Positions 18,530-26,103 of a stretch of DNA of 64,000 bases are shown here, in pieces. A model generated the notes under the pieces. The model worked only from the letters and a program-made list of their open reading frames with translations. It was not told the origin of the DNA and ran no database searches. The translations under genes and the position numbers were made by a program. The DNA is taken from NCBI GenBank assembly GCA_963838735.1, contig CAWISG010000008.1, forward strand, positions 62,001 to 126,000. The letters are read 5' to 3'. This DNA is from Parerythrobacter_A sp963838735 (GTDB taxonomy: Bacteria > Pseudomonadota > Alphaproteobacteria > Sphingomonadales > Sphingomonadaceae). Position 1 is the first letter of the stretch. Each line of letters starts with the position of its first letter.

Positions 18530-19066
18530 ATGGCCCGCTGGTATATCATTCACGCCTATTCCGGTTTCGAGAACAAGGTGCGCGATACGATCCTGAGCGA
18601 GGCCGAACGGCTGGGGCTGAGCGAGGCGGTGGAAGAGGTTGAGGTGCCGGTGGAAACCATCACCGAGATCAAGCGCGGCAAGAAGGTGCAGACCGAACGC
18701 AAGTTCATGCCCGGCTACGTGCTGGCCAAGCTGACCATGACCGACGATGTCTATCACCTGGTCAAGAACACGCCCAAGGTCACCGGTTTCCTTGGCAATG
18801 ATAACAAGCCGCAGGCCATCAGCGAGCGCGAGGCGGCGCGTTATTTCGGCGGCATGGAAGAAGCCAAGTCCGCCCCCAAGAAAGAGATTCATGTCGATTA
18901 CGAGATCGGCGATCAGGTCAAGGTGCTGGACGGCCCCTTCGCCAGCTTCAACGGGGTGGTCGAGGAACTCGATTTCGACAAGGCCAAGGTGAAGGTAAGC
19001 GTCTCCATCTTCGGCCGCGCAACGCCGGTGGAGCTGGACTTCGAACAGGTCGAACTGGTCAAGTAG
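18530..19066 (+). CDS. nusG: Transcription termination/antitermination protein NusG
   Basis: 178 aa. It binds RNA polymerase and links it with Rho or the ribosome. The NGN domain starts MARWYIIHAYSGFENKV and includes RKFMPGYVLAKLTMTDDVYH; the C-terminal KOW domain has the pattern GDQVKVLDGPFASFNGVV. The start at 18530 matches the family. It follows secE by 85 bases. Confidence 0.96.
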   Translation: MARWYIIHAYSGFENKVRDTILSEAERLGLSEAVEEVEVPVETITEIKRGKKVQTERKFMPGYVLAKLTMTDDVYHLVKNTPKVTGFLGNDNKPQAISEREAARYFGGMEEAKSAPKKEIHVDYEIGDQVKVLDGPFASFNGVVEELDFDKAKVKVSVSIFGRATPVELDFEQVELVK

Positions 19067-19078
19067 GGCGCGCTGTCC

Positions 19079-20701
19079 TCACCGCTCCAGCGCGTAGGTC
19101 GCGACGGCTTCGGCCAGCGCCTCCAGCGTGACCGGTTTGGCAAGGTGGTGTTGCATTCCTGCGGCGCGACATGCGGCGATGTCGTCTTCGTAGCAATTGG
19201 CGGTCAGCGCGACGATCGGCACGATTTCGGCGGCATCGCGTCCTGCCGCAACGCCAGCGGCGCGGATGCGTCGGGTGGCTTCCAACCCGTCCATCACCGG
19301 CATCTGCACATCCATCAGCGCCAGCGCATAAGGACGGCCCTCGGCCCAGGCGGCCGCCACCATCGCGACCGCTTCCTCGCCGTTTTGGGCAAGATCGGCG
19401 GCGATGCCGGATTGCTCCAGCATCGCCAGGATAAGCATCTGGTTGATGTCGTGATCCTCCGCCACCAGCACCCGCGGGCCAGACGGCGCAGGCGCTGTCG
19501 GTGATGCGGGCATGGCAGGCGCAGTGTCGCCCGCAACGCGGTCTGTCGACAGGGCCAGCGGCAGCTCGACGGTAAAGGTCGACCCCTCACCCGGCACGCT
19601 GTCCAACGCGATGGTGCCGCCCATCAGCTCGACCAGCTGCGAAGTGATCGCCAACCCCAGCCCGGTTCCGCCATATTTGCGTGCGATAGTGCCGTCTTCC
19701 TGCGCGAATTGCTGGAAGATCGCCGCCTGCTTGTCGGGCGCGATGCCGCGTCCCGTGTCGCTTACGGCCAGCGTCATGCGCGCGCCACCGCCGATGCTGC
19801 GCGCCGATAGCTTTATGGTCCCGGCCTCGGTGAACTTGGCTGCGTTGCCAAGCAGGTTGAAGACGATCTGCCGCAGTCGCAAAGGGTCGGTGGTGACAGT
19901 GCCGGGCAGGGCGGGGTCGACGTCCAGTTCCAGTGCGAGGCCCTTTTTCTGCGCCACCGCCTCGATCAGGCGCAAGCTGGTCCGCAGCTTGTGAGCCAGC
20001 TCGACCGGGGCAGAACGCAATTCCATCTGCCCCGCCTCGATCTTCGCCATGTCCAGGATATCGTTGAGCAGCTGCATCATCGCCTGCCCGCTATCTGCGA
20101 TCATCTGCGCATAGCCGCGCTGGCTTTCGCTTAACTCGCCCGCCAGCATCAGGTCGGCAAAGCCCAGCACCCCGTTCATCGGCGTGCGGATCTCGTGGCT
20201 CATATTGGCGAGGAAGGCCGATTTCGCCTTGGTCGCATCCTCGGCCCGCTGCCGGGCCTTGCGCAGCTTCGCTTCGACCGCCTTGGTTGCGGTAATGTCG
20301 ATATTGATGCCCACGAAGCCCAGCACGGTCCCACCCTCGTCGATATCGGGCGCGCCGATGGTATCGACCCAGATGATAGAATCGTCGGGCCGTTTCCAGC
20401 GCCATGTTTCGCGGAAATTTCTGCGCGCTTCGACAGCGGCGATCCAAGCGCCGAACACCCGGTCGCGGTCGTCGGGGTGGATGGCATCGGCCCATTGCGG
20501 TCCGCGCCATTCGTCGTTGCGCATCCCCGTCAATTCGAGAAAATGCTCGTTGACATAAGTCGCATCGCCTGCCGCATTGGTTTGCCAGATGCCGGCCGGG
20601 GCAACGTCCGCAAGTACCTGGAATGCGCGGGCGGGATCGATGCTGAAGCCGGGGTGGTCGGTGGCGCGCTGCTGCGGCGCGATGGGCGTGTGTATCGTCA
20701 T
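19079..20701 (-). CDS. Hybrid sensor histidine kinase with PAS and receiver domains
   Basis: 540 aa from the ATG at 20701. Order: PAS/PAC sensor (about 25-140, IWQTNAAGDATYVNEHFLEL), HisKA with phosphoacceptor His in ANMSHEIRTPMNGVLGFADL, HATPase with N-box FNLLGNAAKF, G1 DTGRGIAP and G2 GGTGLGLAI, then a receiver with phosphoacceptor Asp in LALMDVQMPVMDG and a conserved Lys near the C-terminus (LAKPVT). No membrane helix is seen, so it should be cytoplasmic. It sits on the opposite strand between nusG and rplK, splitting a block that is usually continuous. An Hpt protein at 2.5 kb is a possible partner. Confidence 0.92.
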   Translation of the reverse strand: MTIHTPIAPQQRATDHPGFSIDPARAFQVLADVAPAGIWQTNAAGDATYVNEHFLELTGMRNDEWRGPQWADAIHPDDRDRVFGAWIAAVEARRNFRETWRWKRPDDSIIWVDTIGAPDIDEGGTVLGFVGINIDITATKAVEAKLRKARQRAEDATKAKSAFLANMSHEIRTPMNGVLGFADLMLAGELSESQRGYAQMIADSGQAMMQLLNDILDMAKIEAGQMELRSAPVELAHKLRTSLRLIEAVAQKKGLALELDVDPALPGTVTTDPLRLRQIVFNLLGNAAKFTEAGTIKLSARSIGGGARMTLAVSDTGRGIAPDKQAAIFQQFAQEDGTIARKYGGTGLGLAITSQLVELMGGTIALDSVPGEGSTFTVELPLALSTDRVAGDTAPAMPASPTAPAPSGPRVLVAEDHDINQMLILAMLEQSGIAADLAQNGEEAVAMVAAAWAEGRPYALALMDVQMPVMDGLEATRRIRAAGVAAGRDAAEIVPIVALTANCYEDDIAACRAAGMQHHLAKPVTLEALAEAVATYALER

Positions 20702-20794
20702 TCCCGATCCGCTAGCGCAGGAAAGTTGGCATTCGGCGGACGCTGCCCTACGCATTTGTACAGGGGCGCCAAGGTGCTTTCTTACGACGTACAG

Positions 20795-20825
20795 CTCCGC
20801 TACATACCGCTACATATCGCTACAA
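20795..20825. repeat. Three tandem copies of a 10-bp unit
   Basis: CCGCTACATA, CCGCTACATA and TCGCTACAAC stand in tandem between the kinase gene and rplK. They lie in the probable promoter region of rplK and could be a direct-repeat binding site or a chance microrepeat. Confidence 0.5.
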
Positions 20826-20841
20826 CGCTTGCAAAAGTGGC

Positions 20842-20862
20842 GCTGCGCGCTATGTGCGCAGC
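20842..20862 (+). promoter_or_regulatory. Hairpin in the rplK upstream region
   Basis: GCTGCGC and GCGCAGC pair around a 7-base loop, followed by CTTT. It could be a weak terminator or a leader structure ahead of rplK-rplA. Confidence 0.3.
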
Positions 20863-20933
20863 CTTTCCGGACATATGCGGAAAAAATCTACGCGGAAGGC
20901 GGTTCATCCCGCTGCTCGACCGCTAACCATGCG

Positions 20934-20963
20934 CACTGTCGCCTCTGCGGCAGGGCAACAGTG
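20934..20963 (+). promoter_or_regulatory. Leader hairpin next to the rplK ribosome site, possible L1 operator
   Basis: CACTGT pairs with ACAGTG and the interior adds GCC/GGC and CTG/CAG pairs, giving a bulged stem that ends two bases before the GAAGGAGG ribosome site of rplK. In many bacteria ribosomal protein L1 represses this operon by binding a bulged stem near the rplK start. The match here is structural only. Confidence 0.35.
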
Positions 20964-20977
20964 AGAAGGAGGCCATT

Positions 20978-21409
20978 ATGGCCAAGAAGATCGACGGCTA
21001 TATCAAGCTGCAGGTGCCTGCGGGCGCTGCCAACCCAAGTCCGCCCATCGGCCCTGCTCTCGGCCAGCGCGGCGTCAATATCATGGAATTCTGCAAGGCG
21101 TTCAACGCCGCGACCGGCGACATGGAAAAGAACATGCCGATCCCGACCACCATCACGGTGTTCGCCGATCGCAGTTTCACCTTTACCACCAAGACCCCGC
21201 CCGCCAGCTTCCTGATCAAGAAATCGGCCAAGCTGAAATCGGGTTCGTCGGAGCCGGGCAAGGTCGTTGCCGGCACCATCAAGCGGTCGCAGCTGTCGGA
21301 AATCGCCGAACAGAAATTCGCCGACCTCAACGCAAACGACATCGAACAGGCGACAAAGATCATCGAAGGCAGCGCGCGTTCGATGGGCCTTGATGTGGTG
21401 GAGGGCTGA
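20978..21409 (+). CDS. rplK: 50S ribosomal protein L11
   Basis: 143 aa. Binds 23S rRNA at the GTPase centre. Begins MAKKIDGYIKLQVPAGAANP and contains PSPPIGPALGQRGVNIMEFC, both diagnostic; full length for the family. The ribosome site GAAGGAGG lies at the ideal distance. rplA begins 1 base after its stop. Confidence 0.97.
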   Translation: MAKKIDGYIKLQVPAGAANPSPPIGPALGQRGVNIMEFCKAFNAATGDMEKNMPIPTTITVFADRSFTFTTKTPPASFLIKKSAKLKSGSSEPGKVVAGTIKRSQLSEIAEQKFADLNANDIEQATKIIEGSARSMGLDVVEG

Positions 21410-21410
21410 C

Positions 21411-22100
21411 ATGAAACAGACGAAAAAACAGCAGACCGTCGCCAAGCTCGACAGCGAAAAGCTCTACACCGTGGACGAAGCCATCGCTACGCTCCGCGAG
21501 CACAAGGCGAAGTTCGATGAGACTGTTGAAATCGCGCTTAACCTGGGCGTCGATCCGCGCCATGCGGACCAGCAGGTGCGCGGTATGGTGTCGTTGCCGT
21601 CGGGCACCGGCAAGGAGATCAAGGTTGCTGTGTTCGCGCGCGGCGACAATGCCGAGAAGGCGACTGCAGCCGGTGCCGACAAGGTTGGCGCCGAAGACCT
21701 GATGGAAGCTATGCAGGGCGGCGAGCTGGACTATGACCGCGTTATCGCCACACCGGACATGATGGGCGTAGTCGGTCGTCTCGGCAAGCTGCTTGGGCCC
21801 AAGGGCCTGATGCCGAACCCGAAACTGGGTACGGTCACGCCGAACGTGGAACAGGCCGTGAAGGACGCCAAGGGCGGCCAGGTCGAATTCCGCGTCGAGA
21901 AGGCGGGCATCGTCCACACCGGTATCGGCAAGTTGAGCTTCGACGATGCGGCACTGAAAGCCAATTTCGAGGCGCTGACGCAGGCCATCGTCAAGGCCAA
22001 GCCGACGGGTGCGAAAGGCAAGTATGTGCAGAAAGCCTCGCTGACCAGCACAATGGGCCCTGGCCTCAAGCTGGACCTGGCGGAAATCGAAGGCGCGTAA
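21411..22100 (+). CDS. rplA: 50S ribosomal protein L1
   Basis: 229 aa, normal length. Forms the L1 stalk and is the likely autoregulator of rplK-rplA. Motifs: VEIALNLGVDPRHADQQVRG, LGKLLGPKGLMPNPKLGTVT and the C-terminal TSTMGPGLKLDL. rplJ and rplL do not follow, unlike in many bacteria. A long imperfect hairpin lies at about 22135-22170 without a T-run. Confidence 0.97.
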   Translation: MKQTKKQQTVAKLDSEKLYTVDEAIATLREHKAKFDETVEIALNLGVDPRHADQQVRGMVSLPSGTGKEIKVAVFARGDNAEKATAAGADKVGAEDLMEAMQGGELDYDRVIATPDMMGVVGRLGKLLGPKGLMPNPKLGTVTPNVEQAVKDAKGGQVEFRVEKAGIVHTGIGKLSFDDAALKANFEALTQAIVKAKPTGAKGKYVQKASLTSTMGPGLKLDLAEIEGA

Positions 22101-22133
22101 TTCCGCCGCTGACCTGCACAGACACGTGCCAAT

Positions 22134-22170
22134 ATCGAAGGGATCGGAAGAGGGATCTTCCGGCCCCTTC
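22134..22170 (+). terminator. Imperfect hairpin after rplA, possible terminator
   Basis: GAAGGGATCGGAAG pairs with CTTCCGGCCCCTTC with a mismatch or two around a 6-base loop, about 35 bases after the rplA stop. No T-run follows, so termination is uncertain. Confidence 0.4.
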
Positions 22171-22267
22171 CATAACAGTGCCGTAGCGGGACAAACGCAT
22201 TTGCAAATTGGCACCGTTTAATTGATGATGGCGAATTGGTCTTTCCAAACCGTGGAAAGGTCTCGTT

Positions 22268-23128
22268 ATGCGTATAGCCCATCCAGTCGTCGTCAGCTTG
22301 GCTGTCTTGTCTGCGGTGGCTGTGGCGCCATCCGCAAAGGCCGATATCATTCCGGGCGCGTCGGCAACTTCGGTTCCCGGCCAGTCACCCGTCAGGTTGC
22401 GGTATTCGGGGGTAGTCAGTTACGAAATCGAAGATAAGGTCGCATTGCGCAACCCGGACGGATCGACAACAATATTCGACCGCAGTGCTTTCGGAACACC
22501 TATAGAACCGGGCCGAACGGTCTCGCTGAACTACATCTTCGACGGCAACGATCCCGTATTCTCCAACCCGTCCTGCGGCAATGGTGGTAGGGTTACCAGC
22601 GGCGGTGCGGCATCCGGCCCCTGTTCGCTTAGCGTTAGACCCCAAGTCACCGGTGCATTGGGCGGTCCGGTGCAGGGCGGGGCCAATGGCGCAAATGCGC
22701 CGTTCCTAACGGGGGTCGGGATTTCGAAAGACTCCGAGACGGGCGCATTTTCGCTTAGCACCCCGTCCGAATATTAAATCGGCTTTTTCGACTTGCCGAA
22801 ATACCAATATGACAGCGCCAGCCAGTCCATTCTAGGGCTGGACCGCACATGTTTCGATTTTCGTATCTGTCCAAATGATCGCGCCATGGCAACCGATGGA
22901 CGGTTACGTTTCGATTTACTGGCACATGGCGATTTCAACAATTCCGTGGTGCCTTTCAGCGAAGGCTACCGCGCAGGTCGGGTCGGCTTTCTGGACATTT
23001 TGGGCGGCTTCTCGTTCAGCGAACGCGATCCCACCCCAGTCCCGGCACCTGGCATGCTGCTGCTGTTTGGTCTCGGCGCACTGACGGTTTTCAATCGCCG
23101 TCGTCTCGGCAAAACCGCGCGCGTTTAG
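22268..23128 (+). pseudogene. PEP-CTERM anchor protein interrupted by an in-frame TAA
   Basis: A single frame from ATG 22268 to TAG 23128 is interrupted only by TAA at 22775. Before it: a signal peptide (MRIAHPVVVSLAVLSAVAVA, cut near AKA-D) and a Gly/Ser-rich secreted domain. After it, in the same frame: KYQYDSASQSILGLDRTCFD and a textbook PEP-CTERM sorting signal, VPAPGMLLLFGLGALTVF followed by NRRR. Without the stop the protein would be about 286 aa. PEP-CTERM proteins are processed by an exosortase, often with exopolysaccharide export. It may be a true nonsense allele, an error, or readthrough. Confidence 0.75.
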
Positions 23129-23667
23129 TCCCTGGCCGTGCGGTCTTCGGTAACCAGCCCGTCGAACAGCACGCGGTAATCCTGCATCGCGCGGCGCAGT
23201 TCTTCGGTGGTCGCGCCGCCATCCGCGTTCTTCTGCGCAACTGCATGGGCGTCGCGGTAGTGCTGCACGAGCCGAGGGTAGTGGACCGAAAGGTCGGCGG
23301 TTTCCCGTTCGAAATCGCCACGTGGGTAGCCGCGTTGCTCCATGACCTCGCCGATTAGCTCCTGAGCGGTTTTGTTGGCGGCGGCGGGATCATCCACGAA
23401 TTGCGCCTGCGCATCTGTCCAGCGTGCTGTGACCGCCGCTTGCTGCGCGGCGTCAAGGGGGGAAAGGTCATAGCCGGCCACACGCTTTTGCCGACGCGAC
23501 AGGTCGCTTTCCGCCTTGTTCAGCGTGCGCTTGTCGGAAACGGCACGATCGTATTCTTCGGGGAATTGCGAGCGTAGGGTATCGCTGCGCCGTTTCTGCC
23601 AGAACCAGTAGGAAAAGATGATCAGCGCCAGGACGCCAACGATAATGAGGAGAGTATTGGTGTCCAT
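23125..23667 (-). CDS. Membrane-anchored conserved protein of unknown function
   Basis: 180 aa from the ATG at 23667 (MDTNTLLIIVGVLALIIF, one N-terminal membrane helix). The rest is helical and charged: LRSQFPEEYDRAVSDKRT, then LIGEVMEQRGYPRGDFE and YRDAHAVAQKNADG. The QFGPEYDR-like start and GYP-DFE core occur in a widespread family without assigned function. The longer in-frame extension upstream overlaps the cinA-like gene and is Arg-rich, so I do not use it. Confidence 0.65.
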   Translation of the reverse strand: MDTNTLLIIVGVLALIIFSYWFWQKRRSDTLRSQFPEEYDRAVSDKRTLNKAESDLSRRQKRVAGYDLSPLDAAQQAAVTARWTDAQAQFVDDPAAANKTAQELIGEVMEQRGYPRGDFERETADLSVHYPRLVQHYRDAHAVAQKNADGGATTEELRRAMQDYRVLFDGLVTEDRTARD

Positions 23668-23720
23668 GGAAAAGCCCCCGCGTGGTTCCCTAACCGAATG
23701 CCGCGCGTGGCGGACGGTTC

Positions 23721-24494
23721 CTAAATGCCGCCTGCGGTAAGCGTGTAGCCCTCGCCTTCGAGGGCTGCGACCAGCGCATCGTAGCAGCCCTGCAAGGCAT
23801 CCGCTTCGGTCGAGCGTACCACGAAATTGGCACCGACGCGCCCTTCGCGGAAGAACGGGTAGCTGCCGATCTGGCAATCGTCATGCGCCTGTTCGATGCC
23901 GTGCAGCAGCATGGCGACTTCGCTTTCGGGCACGAAGCCGCCGCATGTTTCGCTCAATAGCGGCGCGCCGCCTTTCAGCGTACCGGTCAGCGCGTCGAGC
24001 ATGCCGGCGGTGATGTGCGGCACGCCTGCCATCAAGTGGATCGCGCCGATACGGATGCCGGGCGCGCCCGACATGCGGTTGGGGATTAGCTCTGCCCCTT
24101 CGGGCACACGCGCCATGCGCAGGCGGCCTTCGTTTAGCCCGCCCTTGTCGGCGTAGTAGGCGTCCAGCATGGCGTGCGCTTCGGGATGAACAACCACCGG
24201 CACGCCGAGTGCGGCGGCGACGGCATCCACCGTGATATCGTCATGCGTCGGGCCGATACCGCCGGTGGTGAAGAGATAGTCGTTCGCTTCGCGCAGGGCA
24301 TTCACTGCCGCCACTATCCGGTCCTCGATGTCGGGCACCACGCGTACTTCGGCAAGGCGGATGTTCTGCACCTGCAGCCAACTGGCGACCTGGCCGATAT
24401 TCTTGTCATGGGTGCGGCCCGACAGGATCTCGTCGCCGATGACGATCAGTCCTGCGGTGAAGATACGGGCGTCTGCGGTACCGGTTTCTGCCAT
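23721..24494 (-). CDS. CinA-type molybdopterin-binding-fold protein
   Basis: 257 aa. It has the MoCF/CinA N-terminal domain: AGLIVIGDEILSGRTHDKN, LFTTGGIGPTHDDITVDAVA and MAGVPHIT. It lacks the C-terminal nicotinamide-nucleotide amidase domain of full CinA (about 410 aa), so it is the short competence/damage-inducible type. It starts 1 base after the monooxygenase stop and is probably in the same operon. Confidence 0.88.
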   Translation of the reverse strand: MAETGTADARIFTAGLIVIGDEILSGRTHDKNIGQVASWLQVQNIRLAEVRVVPDIEDRIVAAVNALREANDYLFTTGGIGPTHDDITVDAVAAALGVPVVVHPEAHAMLDAYYADKGGLNEGRLRMARVPEGAELIPNRMSGAPGIRIGAIHLMAGVPHITAGMLDALTGTLKGGAPLLSETCGGFVPESEVAMLLHGIEQAHDDCQIGSYPFFREGRVGANFVVRSTEADALQGCYDALVAALEGEGYTLTAGGI

Positions 24495-24495
24495 G

Positions 24496-26007
24496 CTATT
24501 CAGCCGGTTCCAGCATGTCGTCGGCGACAGACTGTGCGGCGTTCGGGCCTTCGTGGAAGGTCAGGATCCCGTCATACACGTCTTCGGCCATAAACTTGCG
24601 GTCCGCACGGTAATCCTGGTTGAGACGCCAAGGATACCCGACCGCACTTTTCGGCATCAGATGCCGCCCGCGCTGGATATAGCCGGAGGAAAAGTCGAAG
24701 ATGTCGTCCTCTTCCAGTTCGGCTTCCTGTTGCGGCGTCAGCACCGGCACAGCGATCGCGTTGCCGCCGTCCTTCATCCGGTTGAGAACGCGGCAGATGA
24801 AGTCGGCATTCAGATCGGCACGCAAGGTCCAACTGGCATTGAGATAGCCGAATACCACCGCCAGGTTCGGCACGTTGGAGAACATGCAGCCCTTGTAGTA
24901 GAAGTGCTGCGTGAAATCGACCGGCGCACCGTCCATGGTGATCGCGATCTTGCCGGTCATGGCCAGCGTCAGTCCGGTGGCGGTGACGACCACATCGGCG
25001 GGAATGGTCTTGCCGCTTTCCAGTTCGATGGTGTTGCCTTTGAACTGTGCGATCCGGTCCGTCATGACGCGCGCCTTGCCAGCCTTCATGGCAACGAACA
25101 GGTCATCGTCAGGCACAGCGCACAGCCGCTGGTCCCACGGTCCGTAAGGCGGGGTGAAGTCCGCCATGTCAGCATCAGCGGGAAGCGACTTTTCCAGCCG
25201 CTTGGTCAACATCTTGGAAAACTTGTCGGGCTTGCCGCGCGCTCGCTTGAAGCCCCAGTCGGTTACCAGCACGTTTTTCCACCGCGTGATGCGATAAGCC
25301 ACGTCGTGCGGCAGTACCGTGCGCAAGGCGTTGGCGATCCAGTCGCGACTGGGCAGGCCGAACATCCAGGTCGGCGTGCGCTGCAGCATTGTCACGCGTT
25401 TCGCGGCGTCGGTCATCGCCGGCACAATCGTCACAGCCGTGGCACCGGAGCCAATGACGACGACTTCTTTCCCGGCATAATCCAGATCGTCCGGCCAGAA
25501 TTGCGGATGCACGACCTTGCCAGTGTACTGGCTGGTATCGAATCCGGCATCGTGCGGCTGGTCGTAATCGTAATAGCCGGAACCCAGATAGAGGAAACGC
25601 GCGCTCAGCGTTTGCTCGCCTTCCGCAGTCTGCAGGACCAGACGCCAGCACGCATCCTGGCTGTCCCAGTCCGCAGTCAGGACGCGATGGCCGAAGCGGA
25701 TATGCCGTTCGATATCATACTTGCGCGCAACCTTATGCAGGTAGCTGAGAATCGCGTCACCGCCCGCGATGGATTCCTCGTCGGTCCACGGCTCGAAAGA
25801 ATAGCCCAGCGTATGCATGTCGCTGTCCGACCGCACCCCGGGATAGCGGAACAGGTCCCAGGTGCCGCCGATCTTGTCCCGCCCTTCGAGTATCGCATAG
25901 CTTCGGTCGGGACACTGCATTTGCATATGCGCAGCCATGCCGATGCCGGATATTCCCGCGCCGACGATCAGCACATCGAAATCGGGGGCGCTGTTCTTGC
26001 CACTCAT
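24496..26007 (-). CDS. Flavin-containing (Baeyer-Villiger type) monooxygenase
   Basis: 503 aa. NAD(P)H- and FAD-dependent oxygenase. FAD site DVLIVGAGISGIGMAAHM (about 11-28), the segment KIGGTWDLFRYPGVRSDSDM, the Baeyer-Villiger-type fingerprint YTGKVVHPQFWPDD (near 165-178) and the NADPH Rossmann motif VVVIGSGATAVTIV. It resembles EtaA-like monooxygenases. The ATG at 26007 has AAAGGAG upstream. Substrate unknown. Confidence 0.9.
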   Translation of the reverse strand: MSGKNSAPDFDVLIVGAGISGIGMAAHMQMQCPDRSYAILEGRDKIGGTWDLFRYPGVRSDSDMHTLGYSFEPWTDEESIAGGDAILSYLHKVARKYDIERHIRFGHRVLTADWDSQDACWRLVLQTAEGEQTLSARFLYLGSGYYDYDQPHDAGFDTSQYTGKVVHPQFWPDDLDYAGKEVVVIGSGATAVTIVPAMTDAAKRVTMLQRTPTWMFGLPSRDWIANALRTVLPHDVAYRITRWKNVLVTDWGFKRARGKPDKFSKMLTKRLEKSLPADADMADFTPPYGPWDQRLCAVPDDDLFVAMKAGKARVMTDRIAQFKGNTIELESGKTIPADVVVTATGLTLAMTGKIAITMDGAPVDFTQHFYYKGCMFSNVPNLAVVFGYLNASWTLRADLNADFICRVLNRMKDGGNAIAVPVLTPQQEAELEEDDIFDFSSGYIQRGRHLMPKSAVGYPWRLNQDYRADRKFMAEDVYDGILTFHEGPNAAQSVADDMLEPAE

Positions 26008-26103
26008 CTTGCAAACTCCTTTACGGATAAGCGTAAGCCAAAGCGGCACGCAATCCTAGTGCGGCTGTTTCCAATACCCTTATCGCACGATAGGGCGCGC
26101 GCC

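Noticed and set aside
22775..22777. Recoded stop (selenocysteine or pyrrolysine) in the PEP-CTERM gene
   Set aside because: The codon is TAA, which is not used for either residue, and no SECIS-like structure is apparent.
24328..26103. Very long open frame upstream of the TonB receptor ATG at 26104
   Set aside because: It is the antisense of the monooxygenase gene; composition is His/Arg-rich and no domain is seen. High GC keeps the frame open.
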